From Chitinophagaceae bacterium UBA1953 (GTDB lineage Bacteria; Bacteroidota; Bacteroidia; Chitinophagales; Chitinophagaceae): a DNA stretch of 64,000 bases. The notes below the pieces were generated by a model that did not search any database, was not told the origin of the DNA, and saw only the letters and a program-made list of their open reading frames with translations. The DNA is taken from positions 321,395-385,394 of the forward strand of contig DDEN01000041.1 of assembly GCA_002336115.1 (NCBI GenBank), written 5' to 3'. Below, piece by piece: positions 26,298 through 34,887 of this stretch (position 1 is the first letter of the stretch; each line of letters begins with the position of its first letter). The position numbers and the translations under genes are program-made.

Positions 26298-27630
26298 CTT
26301 GTTTTTTCTTTTTATAATAAAACAGAAAATAGATAAGCAGGAAAAAAGCAAGCAGTCCGGTTCCGATAAATGCAGCACGTACATCTTTAATCACCACTCC
26401 AACAGCAATCATAAAATAACTGAAAACAAAGAAGCCTGCAAAAAACGGTGTAAACTTATTCCAGTTTCCGGTGATCATGATTTCATTCTCTTTCCGTTTC
26501 CTCAGAATAAATAACGTTGCAGCAGATGTACTCATGCCAATACTGTCAAGAAACATGGTAAAGTTTAAAATATTATCAACCCCTTTTCCAAAAAAAGCTA
26601 CAGTAATAGTAACAAGTGAAAATACAATCAGCCCCGGAACAAGGGCTCCTGTTTTGGGGTGACGGTAAGAAAATATCTTCGGAAAAACCTTGTCTTCACT
26701 CATGGCAAACATTACCCGGGGATTACTCATCAGTACAATATTTACATAAGCCATCACCGAAATAAACATCAACGCATCAAACACTTTACCACCTGCCTTT
26801 CCAAACCATGCCTCGCAAAGCAGGGCACCTATTGCTGAAGCATTTTTCATTTTATCATAACCAATCACCTGTGTATATGCAACGTTAATAAGCAAGTACA
26901 ACAAAATCACAATAATAATTCCGATAATAATTCCTTTGGGAATGCTTTTCGAATCTTTCACTTCAGCGCCAAAGTTGATGGTTTGCTGGTAACCTCCATA
27001 AGCAAAGCAAACAGGAATGAGTGAAATAAGAAATAATGAAACAGCGCTTTTGTCATTCAATGTATAAAAAGGCGAACCTTCCTCATATCCATGTGGTTCA
27101 ATCATGACTCCTTTCAGTACAGCAGCAATCAGCAATACAATCAAGGCCATCTTTACAACAGTTAATACATTCTGTGTGCGGCTGCTGGTTTTTAAACCCA
27201 TCATATTTACACTAAAAAAAACTGCCACAGCCACAATGGCAACCATGGTATTAAAGAAGATGCCGCTGGGCTTACCAAATAATAAATCACTTACATAATC
27301 GGCACCGATTAATGCAACAATGGCAAGCGACGCAGCATTACTAATAAGTATAATTGCATTTACACTAAACCCTACTGACGGATGATAACAATGGGCAAAT
27401 ATTTTATAGTAACCGCCCATTGCAGGCAACCGCTGACCTATTTCTGCATAAGTTAAAGCCCCAAAAAGAGCAATTAACCCACCAGCAATCCACAGCATGA
27501 AAAAAATTGAAACAGTTCCCGATGTAGCTGCTACTGATGCCGGGTTACGGAAAATGCCCATTCCTATAACAAGACTAACAACGATAAGACTGATGTCGAA
27601 CAGATTAAGTTGATTGTTTGATTTCGTCAT
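26275..27630 (-). CDS. Amino acid permease (APC superfamily)
   Basis: A 451-residue inner-membrane transporter with about 12 membrane helices. The APC signature is at the start: 'SLIVVSLVIGMGIFRNPASVA' (about residues 14-34) with the helix-1 GxGIF motif, and 'GGLIALFGALTYAEIGQRLPAMGGYYKIF' near 50-78. It resembles the LAT/YfnA-type amino-acid transporters of Bacteroidetes. Its 3' end overlaps the downstream PLP enzyme gene by 23 bases; the substrate may therefore be a sulfur amino acid, but this is inferred only from context. Confidence 0.9.
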   Translation of the reverse strand: MTKSNNQLNLFDISLIVVSLVIGMGIFRNPASVAATSGTVSIFFMLWIAGGLIALFGALTYAEIGQRLPAMGGYYKIFAHCYHPSVGFSVNAIILISNAASLAIVALIGADYVSDLLFGKPSGIFFNTMVAIVAVAVFFSVNMMGLKTSSRTQNVLTVVKMALIVLLIAAVLKGVMIEPHGYEEGSPFYTLNDKSAVSLFLISLIPVCFAYGGYQQTINFGAEVKDSKSIPKGIIIGIIIVILLYLLINVAYTQVIGYDKMKNASAIGALLCEAWFGKAGGKVFDALMFISVMAYVNIVLMSNPRVMFAMSEDKVFPKIFSYRHPKTGALVPGLIVFSLVTITVAFFGKGVDNILNFTMFLDSIGMSTSAATLFILRKRKENEIMITGNWNKFTPFFAGFFVFSYFMIAVGVVIKDVRAAFIGTGLLAFFLLIYFLFYYKKKKQDGHLSNY

Positions 27631-27703
27631 GCTTTTTTATTCGGGGCTGAAGATAAATGTTCTTATTCATCAGCACAAAAGAAATGACTGCTAACTTTAT
27701 TGA

Positions 27704-29797
27704 ATGAACAAGGGTTTGCTAATTCTGTTTACAGTATTTTTTTATACAGGAATCAAAGCACAGGAAAAAATTGATTCCGGTTACAAGGACTTAAACGAAA
27801 TCATTATCCGCTCTTTTGAACAAAACAAAAAAGCAAGTCTTACAACTGCAACAGTAAAAGTTCTTGAATTCAATAATGCCGACAGAAATAATAAAGTTTC
27901 ATTTGTTAATGCCTTTAATACAATTGCCGGTGTTAGAATGGAAGAACGTTCACCAGGCAGTTACCGCATCAACATCAGAGGAAGTTCTGTACGTTCACCA
28001 TTTGGAGTACGTAATATAAAAGTATATTGGAATAATATACCTGTAACCGATCCCGGCGGAAACACGTACTTCAACCAGTTTGCATTTAATAATTTTTCCA
28101 GCATTGAACTTTATAAAGGACCAGCATCCAGCATATATGGCGCAGGCACAGGTGGTTTAATCCTTATCAATAATTTTGATCGCTGGCAACCAGGAGCATC
28201 ACTTGAATTTATGACGGGAAGTTATAACCTGCAGAACATCTTTGCATCTGCATCGTTTGGCACAAAAGATAACCGCAATCAACTCACGTATGCACATAAT
28301 GCAAGCGATGGTTACAGGATTCAGTCGGCGATGCGCAGAGATAATTTCACCTATCAATCACAACTAAAGTTAAACGACAAACAACAACTCAGCGCATCGT
28401 TTTTATATACCGATCTTTATTATCAAACACCAGGTGCATTAACATTAGCAGAATACAATACCAATCCAAAAGCTGCACGGCCGACTGCAGGAACACTTCC
28501 ATCGGCAGTTGCAGTGAACGCATCCATCTGGCAAAAAACATTACTGGCCGGTTTTACCAATCAATACAAATTCAGTTCGCATTTCAGCAACAACACAACA
28601 TTGTATGGCTCATTTGCTCATATAAAAAATTCTGCCATCAGGAATTTTGAACGGAGAGTTGAACCATCGTTTGGCGCAAGAACTGTATTCAGTTTTAAAG
28701 AAGAAAAACTTTCAGGCAATGAAAAAAGTTCGTTCCAGCTTATTGCCGGGAGCGAACTGCAGCAGGGATATTTCAACACACAGGTTTCAAAAAACAAAAA
28801 CGGCAGACCTGATACATTACAAACCGATGATGATATTAACAATAATGCAGTTTCTGTCTTTACACAGGCCGATCTTGTGCTGAATGAAAAATGGTTTTTA
28901 AGTGCAGGCATCAGCCTCAATCATCACCATGTTGAATTTACAAGGTTAAACAAATATCCTGTTGTTCAGCAATCAAGAACTTATCGTAATCAGGCCACTC
29001 CAAGGTTTGTTGTAAAACGAAAACTTATTGATAAATTTTTTCTTTCAGTAATTGTATCTAAAGGATTTTCACCGCCAACGATTTCAGAATTACTGCCATC
29101 CACAGGAGTCATCAGTACTAATCTTGAAGCAGAAAGCGGATGGAATTATGAAGCAAATGCAGATTACAGTTTCTCTTTTCATCACAGTTTCTTCAACATC
29201 AACTTCACTGCTTTTTCGTTCAGATTGAACAATGGTTTGGTGCAGCGCAGTGATTCTTCAGGAGCTGATTATTTTGTAAATGCAGGGGTGTTAAAAGAAA
29301 AAGGATTGGAAACACATGCACAATACATTTATTCGCTCATTAACAAACCCATTGATTATATAGTTATTTCGGCAGATTATACGTACAACCATTTTCGATA
29401 TGGAAAGTTTGCACAGGAAGCTGCTGATTTTACAGGCAACACAATTCCATCTGTACCTACAGGCACATTTTCACTGATAGCCGACATCAGTTTCAAAAAC
29501 GGATTATATTTCAACAGCACATATTATACTGCATCAAAGATTTTTTTGAACGATGCCAATACTGCTGTTGCCAATGCTTATCATTTACTCGGTGTAAAAA
29601 CCGGCTGTCGAAAAACATTTTTCAAAAAATATAAATTCATTTTTTATGCAGGAGCTGATAACCTGCTGAATGAAACATACAGCCTGGGTAACGACATTAA
29701 TGCACAGGCGGGCCGTTTTTATAATGCAGCGGCCGGCCGTAATTATTTCATCGGTCTTTCATTTCAATATCTTTCAAAAAACAAATACAACTATTGA
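27704..29797 (+). CDS. TonB-dependent outer membrane receptor
   Basis: A 697-residue receptor with a signal peptide ending at 'IKAQ' (about residue 20), a TonB-box-like segment (LNEIIIRSFEQ), a plug with 'SYRINIRGSSVRSPFGVRNIKVYWNNIPVTD' spread over about 85-115 and 'YKGPASSIYGAGTGGLI', and a C-terminal barrel ending in an aromatic strand. There is no SusC-type N-terminal extension and no SusD partner, so a small ligand such as a metal chelate is more likely than a glycan. It diverges from the permease gene. Its last 7 bases overlap the convergent DUF6089 gene. Confidence 0.9.
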   Translation: MNKGLLILFTVFFYTGIKAQEKIDSGYKDLNEIIIRSFEQNKKASLTTATVKVLEFNNADRNNKVSFVNAFNTIAGVRMEERSPGSYRINIRGSSVRSPFGVRNIKVYWNNIPVTDPGGNTYFNQFAFNNFSSIELYKGPASSIYGAGTGGLILINNFDRWQPGASLEFMTGSYNLQNIFASASFGTKDNRNQLTYAHNASDGYRIQSAMRRDNFTYQSQLKLNDKQQLSASFLYTDLYYQTPGALTLAEYNTNPKAARPTAGTLPSAVAVNASIWQKTLLAGFTNQYKFSSHFSNNTTLYGSFAHIKNSAIRNFERRVEPSFGARTVFSFKEEKLSGNEKSSFQLIAGSELQQGYFNTQVSKNKNGRPDTLQTDDDINNNAVSVFTQADLVLNEKWFLSAGISLNHHHVEFTRLNKYPVVQQSRTYRNQATPRFVVKRKLIDKFFLSVIVSKGFSPPTISELLPSTGVISTNLEAESGWNYEANADYSFSFHHSFFNINFTAFSFRLNNGLVQRSDSSGADYFVNAGVLKEKGLETHAQYIYSLINKPIDYIVISADYTYNHFRYGKFAQEAADFTGNTIPSVPTGTFSLIADISFKNGLYFNSTYYTASKIFLNDANTAVANAYHLLGVKTGCRKTFFKKYKFIFYAGADNLLNETYSLGNDINAQAGRFYNAAAGRNYFIGLSFQYLSKNKYNY

Positions 29798-30540
29798 ATC
29801 ACTTTCGGGCAGTCCCATGAATTTTTTCTACCGAAACGATAGATCACACCAATAGCAATATTATAATAATGATCCTTGAACTTTGGATTAGCAGCCTTGC
29901 TGAACCCATCTAAATAATCGGTAAACAACTGCCTGTAAGAAATTTCTCCATTCAGAACAATGCGTGGAGAAATGGCATACCGCAAGCCTGCCCCTACCGG
30001 TATAGAAGGTAAAAAAGAAGGCGTGCGATGAGCTGCATCTTCTGCAATACGTGCAGTAAGATTTTCATTGTCGCCAAAATGCGAAGCATTAAATCCGCTC
30101 CAGTCTCTGTGTATGCGAACAAAGCCCAATCCAATTCCCGCAAACGCATAAGGAGAAATTCTGGCACCGATTTCATTCCAGCCTGATGGACTCCAGACTA
30201 TTTGTGGTGAAATTTCAATGAGCCTCGTATTAAACTTAAAATTTCTGTACTGGTGATATGCAGGGTTACTGTATTTTGAATCATCACCACTTAATGATGC
30301 AAGCGAAAAATTAAGACGTGCGGCAAATGTTGAATTTATGTATCTCGTACCCTGGATAATTAAACCCGGTCGGATGGTTTTGTACGATCCTAAAACTGAT
30401 GGAGCAAGATCGCCCTGGTAAATAAAACCACCAATAGCAACCCCTACTTCATACTTTGATTTCTTTTGCTGGGCATCAGCAAAGAGTGCAAAAAAAGAAC
30501 TGATAATAGCTGTGAGTGTGAAAGCTCTGCAACTGAACAT
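29791..30540 (-). CDS. DUF6089-like outer membrane beta-barrel protein
   Basis: A 249-residue protein with a signal peptide (ending ADA-Q, about residue 24) and a small outer-membrane beta-barrel ('YEVGVAIGGFIYQGDLAPS', '...INSTFAARLNFSLASLSGDD', 'LRYAISPRIVLNGEISYRQLFTDYLDGFS'). It resembles the Bacteroidetes DUF6089/PorG-like group of eight-stranded barrels. PorG is linked to type IX secretion, but membership in that exact subgroup cannot be decided by eye. The gene converges on the TonB receptor with a 7-base overlap. Confidence 0.75.
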   Translation of the reverse strand: MFSCRAFTLTAIISSFFALFADAQQKKSKYEVGVAIGGFIYQGDLAPSVLGSYKTIRPGLIIQGTRYINSTFAARLNFSLASLSGDDSKYSNPAYHQYRNFKFNTRLIEISPQIVWSPSGWNEIGARISPYAFAGIGLGFVRIHRDWSGFNASHFGDNENLTARIAEDAAHRTPSFLPSIPVGAGLRYAISPRIVLNGEISYRQLFTDYLDGFSKAANPKFKDHYYNIAIGVIYRFGRKNSWDCPKVIQ

Positions 30541-30699
30541 AACCGATTGTTTTTAAGGTAAAGAAAAATCTGATAAGACCAGTTGCTTCGGATGGGGCGA
30601 ATAGATGTATTACAAGCTCATGCAATTACAAAACGCACACTAAAAAATTAAATTATTGACGAAATGTTAAAAACTTCTTTAAAGGCAGGAACTCTAAAA

Positions 30700-30731
30700 T
30701 TTGATTGTACTTAACCATCATCCTACTTTTG
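30700..30731 (+). promoter_or_regulatory. Promoter of the cobalamin riboswitch/btuB transcript
   Basis: TTTG (30700-30703), a 20-base spacer, then TACTTTTG (30724-30731) give a near-ideal Bacteroidetes promoter. Transcription would start within about 7 bases, exactly at the 5' edge of the riboswitch. Confidence 0.75.
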
Positions 30732-30732
30732 C

Positions 30733-30922
30733 TGGCGTAACGGTTGGCGCAGCATGCGCCATTAAAAGGGAAGACCGGTGTAAATCCGGCGCTATCCCCG
30801 TAGCTGTAAAGCGATGCCTAAACTCCAGAAGGGAGTAAGGCAACAACTTAATCTTCTTTGCCACTGATGTATTTCGGGAAGGCTTATTAAGTTGGTTGTT
30901 AAGCCAGAAGACCTGCCGGTAC
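30733..30922 (+). promoter_or_regulatory. Cobalamin (AdoCbl) riboswitch
   Basis: The leader contains the class-defining blocks of the B12 element: 'GGGAAGACCGGTGTAAATCC' around 30768-30787 followed by 'GGCGCTATCCCCGTAGCTGT', and the B12-box-side 'GCCAGAAGACCTGCC' at 30903-30917. A hairpin ATGCC...GGC forms the peripheral arm between them. The riboswitch binds cobalamin and shuts off the downstream receptor. It begins directly after a strong promoter and ends 110 bases before the btuB-like ATG. Confidence 0.93.
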
Positions 30923-31032
30923 AGTTAATTTTCATTTTGCTTTCGGGTGAAAGGCGTGGAGTGTAATTGTCGGAGGACTTTTATATTTCTATCTTTTTTT
31001 TCTGAAAGCAGTCACACTTAAATTTTTCTTCA

Positions 31033-32895
31033 ATGAAAGTGAAATTCTTTTTTGTGGCTGCTGTATTATCAGTCGGCTACTTACATGCGCAGGAAGACAC
31101 AACTGCAAAATCATTAAACGAAGTAATTGTTACTGCAGGCAAGGTGCAACAGAAATTACTTGAAACAGGAAAAGTAATTACTGTCATCAGCAAACAAACC
31201 ATTGAACGCAGTGCAGGAAAAGACATTGCCCAGTTATTAACCGAACAGGCAGGCATTGTTATTAACGGAGCAACCAGCAACACAGGTAAAGACAAAAGCT
31301 TTTACTTACGTGGGGCAGCAAACGGTTATACTGTTATTTTAATGGATGGTGTACCGGTGAACGACCCTTCCTTTTCCGGCGCATTTGATCTGCGTATGCT
31401 TCCGCTCGACCAGGTTGAACGTATTGAAATTGTAAAAGGAGCACAATCAACTTTATACGGCTCAGATGCTGTAGCAGGCGTGGTGAATATCATCACAAAA
31501 AAAGGAGCAGACAAAGCTTTACGTTTTTACGGTAATGCGTCTGCAGGTTCATATAACAGTTACAAATTTGCTACTGGCATAAGAGGTACGGTTGAAAAAA
31601 TTAACTACAACCTTGTATATTCTCATTTTGAATCAAAAGGCATTTCTGAAGCTGCTGATACAACAACGGCAAAGAGTTTTGATAAAGACGGATTTCTCAA
31701 CAATGCAATCAGCTTTAATGCCGATGCGCCTGTTATGAAACAAGTACGCATTCTTCCTTTTTTCCGTTACAGTTATATACAGGGAGGTTATGATGGCGGC
31801 GCTTTTACCGATGCACCTGATACCTATAATTCATCCCTTACAAGTACCGGTACAGCTTTGGAATTCAAATACAAAAAAGGCCTGGCAAAAGCTTTGTTCT
31901 GCTACGATAAAATGGAACGGAACTATACCAGTGCATGGGGACCATACGGTTATAATGGCAACAATAAAATTGCCGAGCTGTTTGCCCATTACCAGTTAAA
32001 TGATCATGTAAAAGTGCTGGCAGGCACAGAATACCGTTTTCAGCAGAACCTCGATTCAAACGTAAATACAGGTAGTATATACGCTACATTGTTTCTACAG
32101 AAGCTGAATGGATTTTATCTTGAAGCTGGTGGGCGTTACAACAAACATTCAAAGTACGGCAACAACTTTACTTACAGCATCAATCCATCATTTGTACTTA
32201 ATGAACGTTTTAAATTTTTTATCAATGTTGCCACAGCATTTAAAGCTCCTGGTATCAGCCAGCTTTACGGAATTTTTGGAGCGAACCCATTATTAAAACC
32301 TGAGCAATCATTTACATGGGAAACAGGTGCAAACACAACTCTTTTCAGCAACAAAGCTGAAATCCGCATAGTGTTTTTTAACAGAAGAATGAAAGATGTG
32401 ATTATCTATAACAGTATGACTTACCCGTCAAAATACACAAACCTTGATAAACAAAACGATCATGGTTTTGAAATTGAACCAAGCATACAGTTCAACAAAA
32501 AGCTGCAATTGAAAATGTATTACAGTTTTGTTGATGGAAGCGTAACAACACAATCGGCTTCCAGAAAAGACACGACCTATTTCAACCTGTTACGCCGTCC
32601 TAAACATTCTGTTGGCGCAACAATTTCTTACCAGGCAACTCCTCAGTTATTTGTAAGTACAGGTTTCAACAATTACAGTAAGCGAAGCGATAAAAATTTT
32701 GATGTATATCCGGCCCAATCTGTTACACTCGATTCATATTTACTCTGGAATATTTATGCCGAGTACAAAGTGGCAGGCAGTAAACTGGGCATTTTTGCTG
32801 ATGCAAAAAACCTGTTCAACAATAAATACCAGGAAGTGTACGGTTACAGTGCTGCAGGGTTTAATTTCATGGCGGGCTTACGGCTTAGTCTTTAA
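31033..32895 (+). CDS. btuB: Vitamin B12-type TonB-dependent receptor (BtuB-like)
   Basis: An outer-membrane importer of cobalamin or cobinamide. The 620-residue length matches BtuB. It has a signal peptide ending 'LHAQ' (about residue 19), a TonB box 'LNEVIVTAGK' near 28-37, a plug with 'SFYLRGAANGYTVILMDGVPVND' and 'VKGAQSTLYGSDAVAGVVNI', and a barrel ending 'FNFMAGLRLSL'. The substrate assignment rests mainly on the cobalamin riboswitch upstream. No B12 transport or synthesis genes follow, so the ABC importer must be elsewhere. Confidence 0.92.
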   Translation: MKVKFFFVAAVLSVGYLHAQEDTTAKSLNEVIVTAGKVQQKLLETGKVITVISKQTIERSAGKDIAQLLTEQAGIVINGATSNTGKDKSFYLRGAANGYTVILMDGVPVNDPSFSGAFDLRMLPLDQVERIEIVKGAQSTLYGSDAVAGVVNIITKKGADKALRFYGNASAGSYNSYKFATGIRGTVEKINYNLVYSHFESKGISEAADTTTAKSFDKDGFLNNAISFNADAPVMKQVRILPFFRYSYIQGGYDGGAFTDAPDTYNSSLTSTGTALEFKYKKGLAKALFCYDKMERNYTSAWGPYGYNGNNKIAELFAHYQLNDHVKVLAGTEYRFQQNLDSNVNTGSIYATLFLQKLNGFYLEAGGRYNKHSKYGNNFTYSINPSFVLNERFKFFINVATAFKAPGISQLYGIFGANPLLKPEQSFTWETGANTTLFSNKAEIRIVFFNRRMKDVIIYNSMTYPSKYTNLDKQNDHGFEIEPSIQFNKKLQLKMYYSFVDGSVTTQSASRKDTTYFNLLRRPKHSVGATISYQATPQLFVSTGFNNYSKRSDKNFDVYPAQSVTLDSYLLWNIYAEYKVAGSKLGIFADAKNLFNNKYQEVYGYSAAGFNFMAGLRLSL

Positions 32896-32900
32896 ACTAT

Positions 32901-32956
32901 AAAGAGTGATGAAAATGAGTTAAAATCAGTTTCTGCTTAATTCATCACTCTTTATT
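32901..32956 (+). terminator. Candidate terminator after btuB
   Basis: A perfect 13-bp stem, AAAGAGTGATGAA (32901-32913) with TTCATCACTCTTT (32941-32953), follows the btuB stop by 5 bases and runs into a T-rich tract. The loop is long (27 bases). Confidence 0.6.
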
Positions 32957-32983
32957 CTTTATTCCTCTCTCATCATTCATCTC

Positions 32984-33208
32984 ATGAGCAAACACGAAGA
33001 AAAAAACTGTCCACGCTGCGGCGCAAAGTTTGAATGCAAGGTTGGTGATATTACCAATTGCCAGTGCTATGGTATAGAATTCAGCGCAGGCGAAGAAGCC
33101 TTTATTGAACAATCTTACTCTGATTGTCTTTGCCGTAACTGCCTCCTCCAGTTAAAGAGCCGCTATTCGCTTTTTACCGAGCAGAAGATATTTTACATCA
33201 ACCGTTGA
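32984..33208 (+). CDS. Cysteine-rich CWC family protein
   Basis: A 74-residue cytoplasmic protein of the small cysteine-rich CWC family. Paired cysteines in 'NCPRCGAKFECKVGDITNCQC' (about residues 8-28) and 'DCLCRNCLLQL' (about 47-57) probably bind zinc. The C-W-C motif that names the family is modified here (NCQCYGIEF). The function is unknown. It sits between btuB and marC, probably transcribed with marC. Confidence 0.85.
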   Translation: MSKHEEKNCPRCGAKFECKVGDITNCQCYGIEFSAGEEAFIEQSYSDCLCRNCLLQLKSRYSLFTEQKIFYINR

Positions 33209-33269
33209 GAAATTCCGTTATGTGAACACAAACGTTGTTAAAGTATTTACATTTGTTGAAATCAAAGCT

Positions 33270-33863
33270 ATGAACTGGGATATTAAAGAACTGCTTACAC
33301 TCAGCTTTACCCTTTTTGCGGTGATAGATATTATTGGTTCTATACCCATGCTGATTTCCCTGAAAGAAAAAATGGGGGGCATTCATGCCCTTCGTGCAAC
33401 ACTTATTTCCGGCGCACTGATGACGTTGTTCTTCTTCATTGGAAAACCATTCCTGAATATTCTTGGCGTGGATGTAAAATCATTTGCCGTTGCCGGTTCA
33501 ATTGTGATTTTTATTCTGGGATTAGAAATGGTGCTGGGCATTGAATTTTTTAAGCCCGATAATAATCCTAAAGCAGGAACAGTTGTACCAATTGCTTTTC
33601 CGCTTATTGCAGGTTCAGGCACATTAACCACAATCATGTCGCTTAAGGCAACTTTTGAGCGCAGCGATAAAAACGAATGGATGATTTTGCTGGCTATTCT
33701 TATCAATCTCATTATTATTTACACTGTACTTGTTTCATTGAACCGGATTGAAAAAGTATTAGGGCCTGCCGGATTAATTGCAATACGAAAATTTTTTGGC
33801 GTAATATTGCTGGCCATTGCGGTAAAAATATTCGGCAGCAATGTTGGAGGATTGATAAAGTAA
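33270..33863 (+). CDS. MarC/NAAT-family inner membrane protein
   Basis: A 197-residue protein with six membrane helices of the MarC (UPF0056, 'NAAT') family. Hallmarks are 'TLFAVIDIIGSIPMLISL' (about residues 13-30), 'FAVAGSIVIFILGLEMVLG' and 'AFPLIAGSGTLTTIMSL'. I use the ATG at 33270, which begins the conserved 'MNWDIKELLTLSFTLF'; the longer frame from 33222 adds 16 poorly conserved residues. The physiological role of the family is unsettled, and the old link to multiple antibiotic resistance was not upheld. Confidence 0.9.
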   Translation: MNWDIKELLTLSFTLFAVIDIIGSIPMLISLKEKMGGIHALRATLISGALMTLFFFIGKPFLNILGVDVKSFAVAGSIVIFILGLEMVLGIEFFKPDNNPKAGTVVPIAFPLIAGSGTLTTIMSLKATFERSDKNEWMILLAILINLIIIYTVLVSLNRIEKVLGPAGLIAIRKFFGVILLAIAVKIFGSNVGGLIK

Positions 33864-33895
33864 TTTGAAAATCAGCCGTCAGGCATTTTCAAATT
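33862..33895 (+). terminator. Hairpin after marC
   Basis: A perfect 11-bp inverted repeat, AATTTGAAAAT (33862-33872) with ATTTTCAAATT (33885-33895), directly overlaps the marC stop. There is no clear T-run after it, so it may be a 3'-end stabiliser rather than a true terminator. It lies 19 bases before the tRNA. Confidence 0.4.
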
Positions 33896-33914
33896 GATCC
33901 ATGTTCAATTAAAT

Positions 33915-33986
33915 GGCCTCGTAGTACAATGGATAGTATAAGAGTTTCCGAAGCTCCAGATTCAGGTTCGATTCCTGACGAGGCTA
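33915..33986 (+). tRNA. tRNA-Arg (anticodon CCG)
   Basis: A full cloverleaf can be folded by eye. The acceptor stem GGCCTCG/CGAGGCT has a first G-U pair, the D stem is GTAC/GTAT, the anticodon loop is TTCCGAA with anticodon CCG (reads CGG), and the T arm is TCAGG-TTCGATT-CCTGA with discriminator A. CCA is not encoded. Total length is 72 bases. The last 12 bases are part of the long direct repeat that marks the genomic island; the gene itself is intact. Confidence 0.93.
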
Positions 33987-34074
33987 CTACACTTTTTTAC
34001 AACTAACTATAGATTAATTATTCCTGTCAATCTCTTTCCGCAGGAGATACAAATAGCAATATGCTTTTAAAGAA
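33975..34074 (+). repeat. Left direct repeat (putative attL) at the tRNA-Arg 3' end
   Basis: One hundred bases, beginning 12 bases inside the tRNA gene, match 60119-60217 with about four differences (a one-base gap and two substitutions near 34002-34008, and T/C at 34033). Beyond it, ATAAATCTTACAGGCAT (34150-34166) recurs with one mismatch at 60287-60303 at nearly the same offset, so weaker homology continues to about 190 bases. Confidence 0.92.
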
Positions 34075-34226
34075 ACTACAACCTGTAATCTCACTCCATA
34101 AAACGACACTTTTACTTACGAAAATTAATTCAGAAACAGAGAAAAGCCCATAAATCTTACAGGCATCTACATGCAGGTATTCCTGCCTGGAGCAGGGCTA
34201 TGACTGCTTTATAAGAGGCCTTATAT

Positions 34227-34246
34227 ACGAAGGATTAACGAAGGAT
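34227..34246. repeat. Tandem ACGAAGGAT pair upstream of the small island gene
   Basis: ACGAAGGAT occurs at 34227-34235 and again at 34238-34246, an 11-base period that places both on one face of the helix. It lies 57 bases before the ATG at 34303. It could be an operator; no regulator is identifiable. The rest of the 316-base stretch from the tRNA to the gene holds the direct repeat and a small GCAGG-TATT-CCTGC hairpin (34173-34186). Confidence 0.35.
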
Positions 34247-34302
34247 GGTCGCTTTTAATACGGCTTTGTATTATTTTACGAGACATCAAAACCTTATTAT
34301 TT

Positions 34303-34596
34303 ATGGCTACAAGTGAAAACAACTTTCTTTTACAGAATGTAAGAGGACAATTAGGCAAACAGATTGTAATAAAGCATTATGGAGATAAGATCGTTATTAC
34401 TGCTTACCCTGATATGACGAGAATTGAACCAAGTGAGAAACAGAAAAAACGAAGATCATTGTTTTCAGAAGCGGTGGTTTATGCCAAGGCAATTATTGCT
34501 GATCCTGAACTGAACGAACTTTATAAGACAGAAGTGAGAAAAGGAACAGTTTACAATTATGCGATTAAAGAATTTATGAAGGCTTTTAGTGTTTGA
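34303..34596 (+). CDS. Small conserved hypothetical protein
   Basis: A 97-residue soluble protein, the only plus-strand gene of the island. The N-terminus 'NNFLLQNVRGQLGKQIVIKHYGDKIVIT' followed by 'YPDMTR' and 'SEKQKKRRSLFSEAVVYAKAI' resembles a family of uncharacterised Bacteroidetes proteins with a short beta-rich head and a helical tail. I do not recognise a function. The bases from 34597 to 34887 after it contain no convincing gene. Confidence 0.6.
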   Translation: MATSENNFLLQNVRGQLGKQIVIKHYGDKIVITAYPDMTRIEPSEKQKKRRSLFSEAVVYAKAIIADPELNELYKTEVRKGTVYNYAIKEFMKAFSV

Positions 34597-34887
34597 GGTT
34601 GGGCATGAAGTAATGAACAACTTTTGATTCCTCAGCACTCCCCTTTTTTAAGTTGATGCTGTACCTGTTGCTGAGCCATCTATTATCCTGCAAGTGTAGT
34701 AACCGTTTGTCATCCTCTGTTACGAGCGGAAAAATTTCATCGACCACTGTTGCAAAGCCTCGTCAGCATTTTTTTAGGGAACTAATTGCATGTTTTTTTA
34801 TCGGTACCAGCAAACGAAGTGATTCTTGAAATAAAATTTCTTTACAGCTAACACAACAAACGATTTCATTCATTATCATTTATTCTT

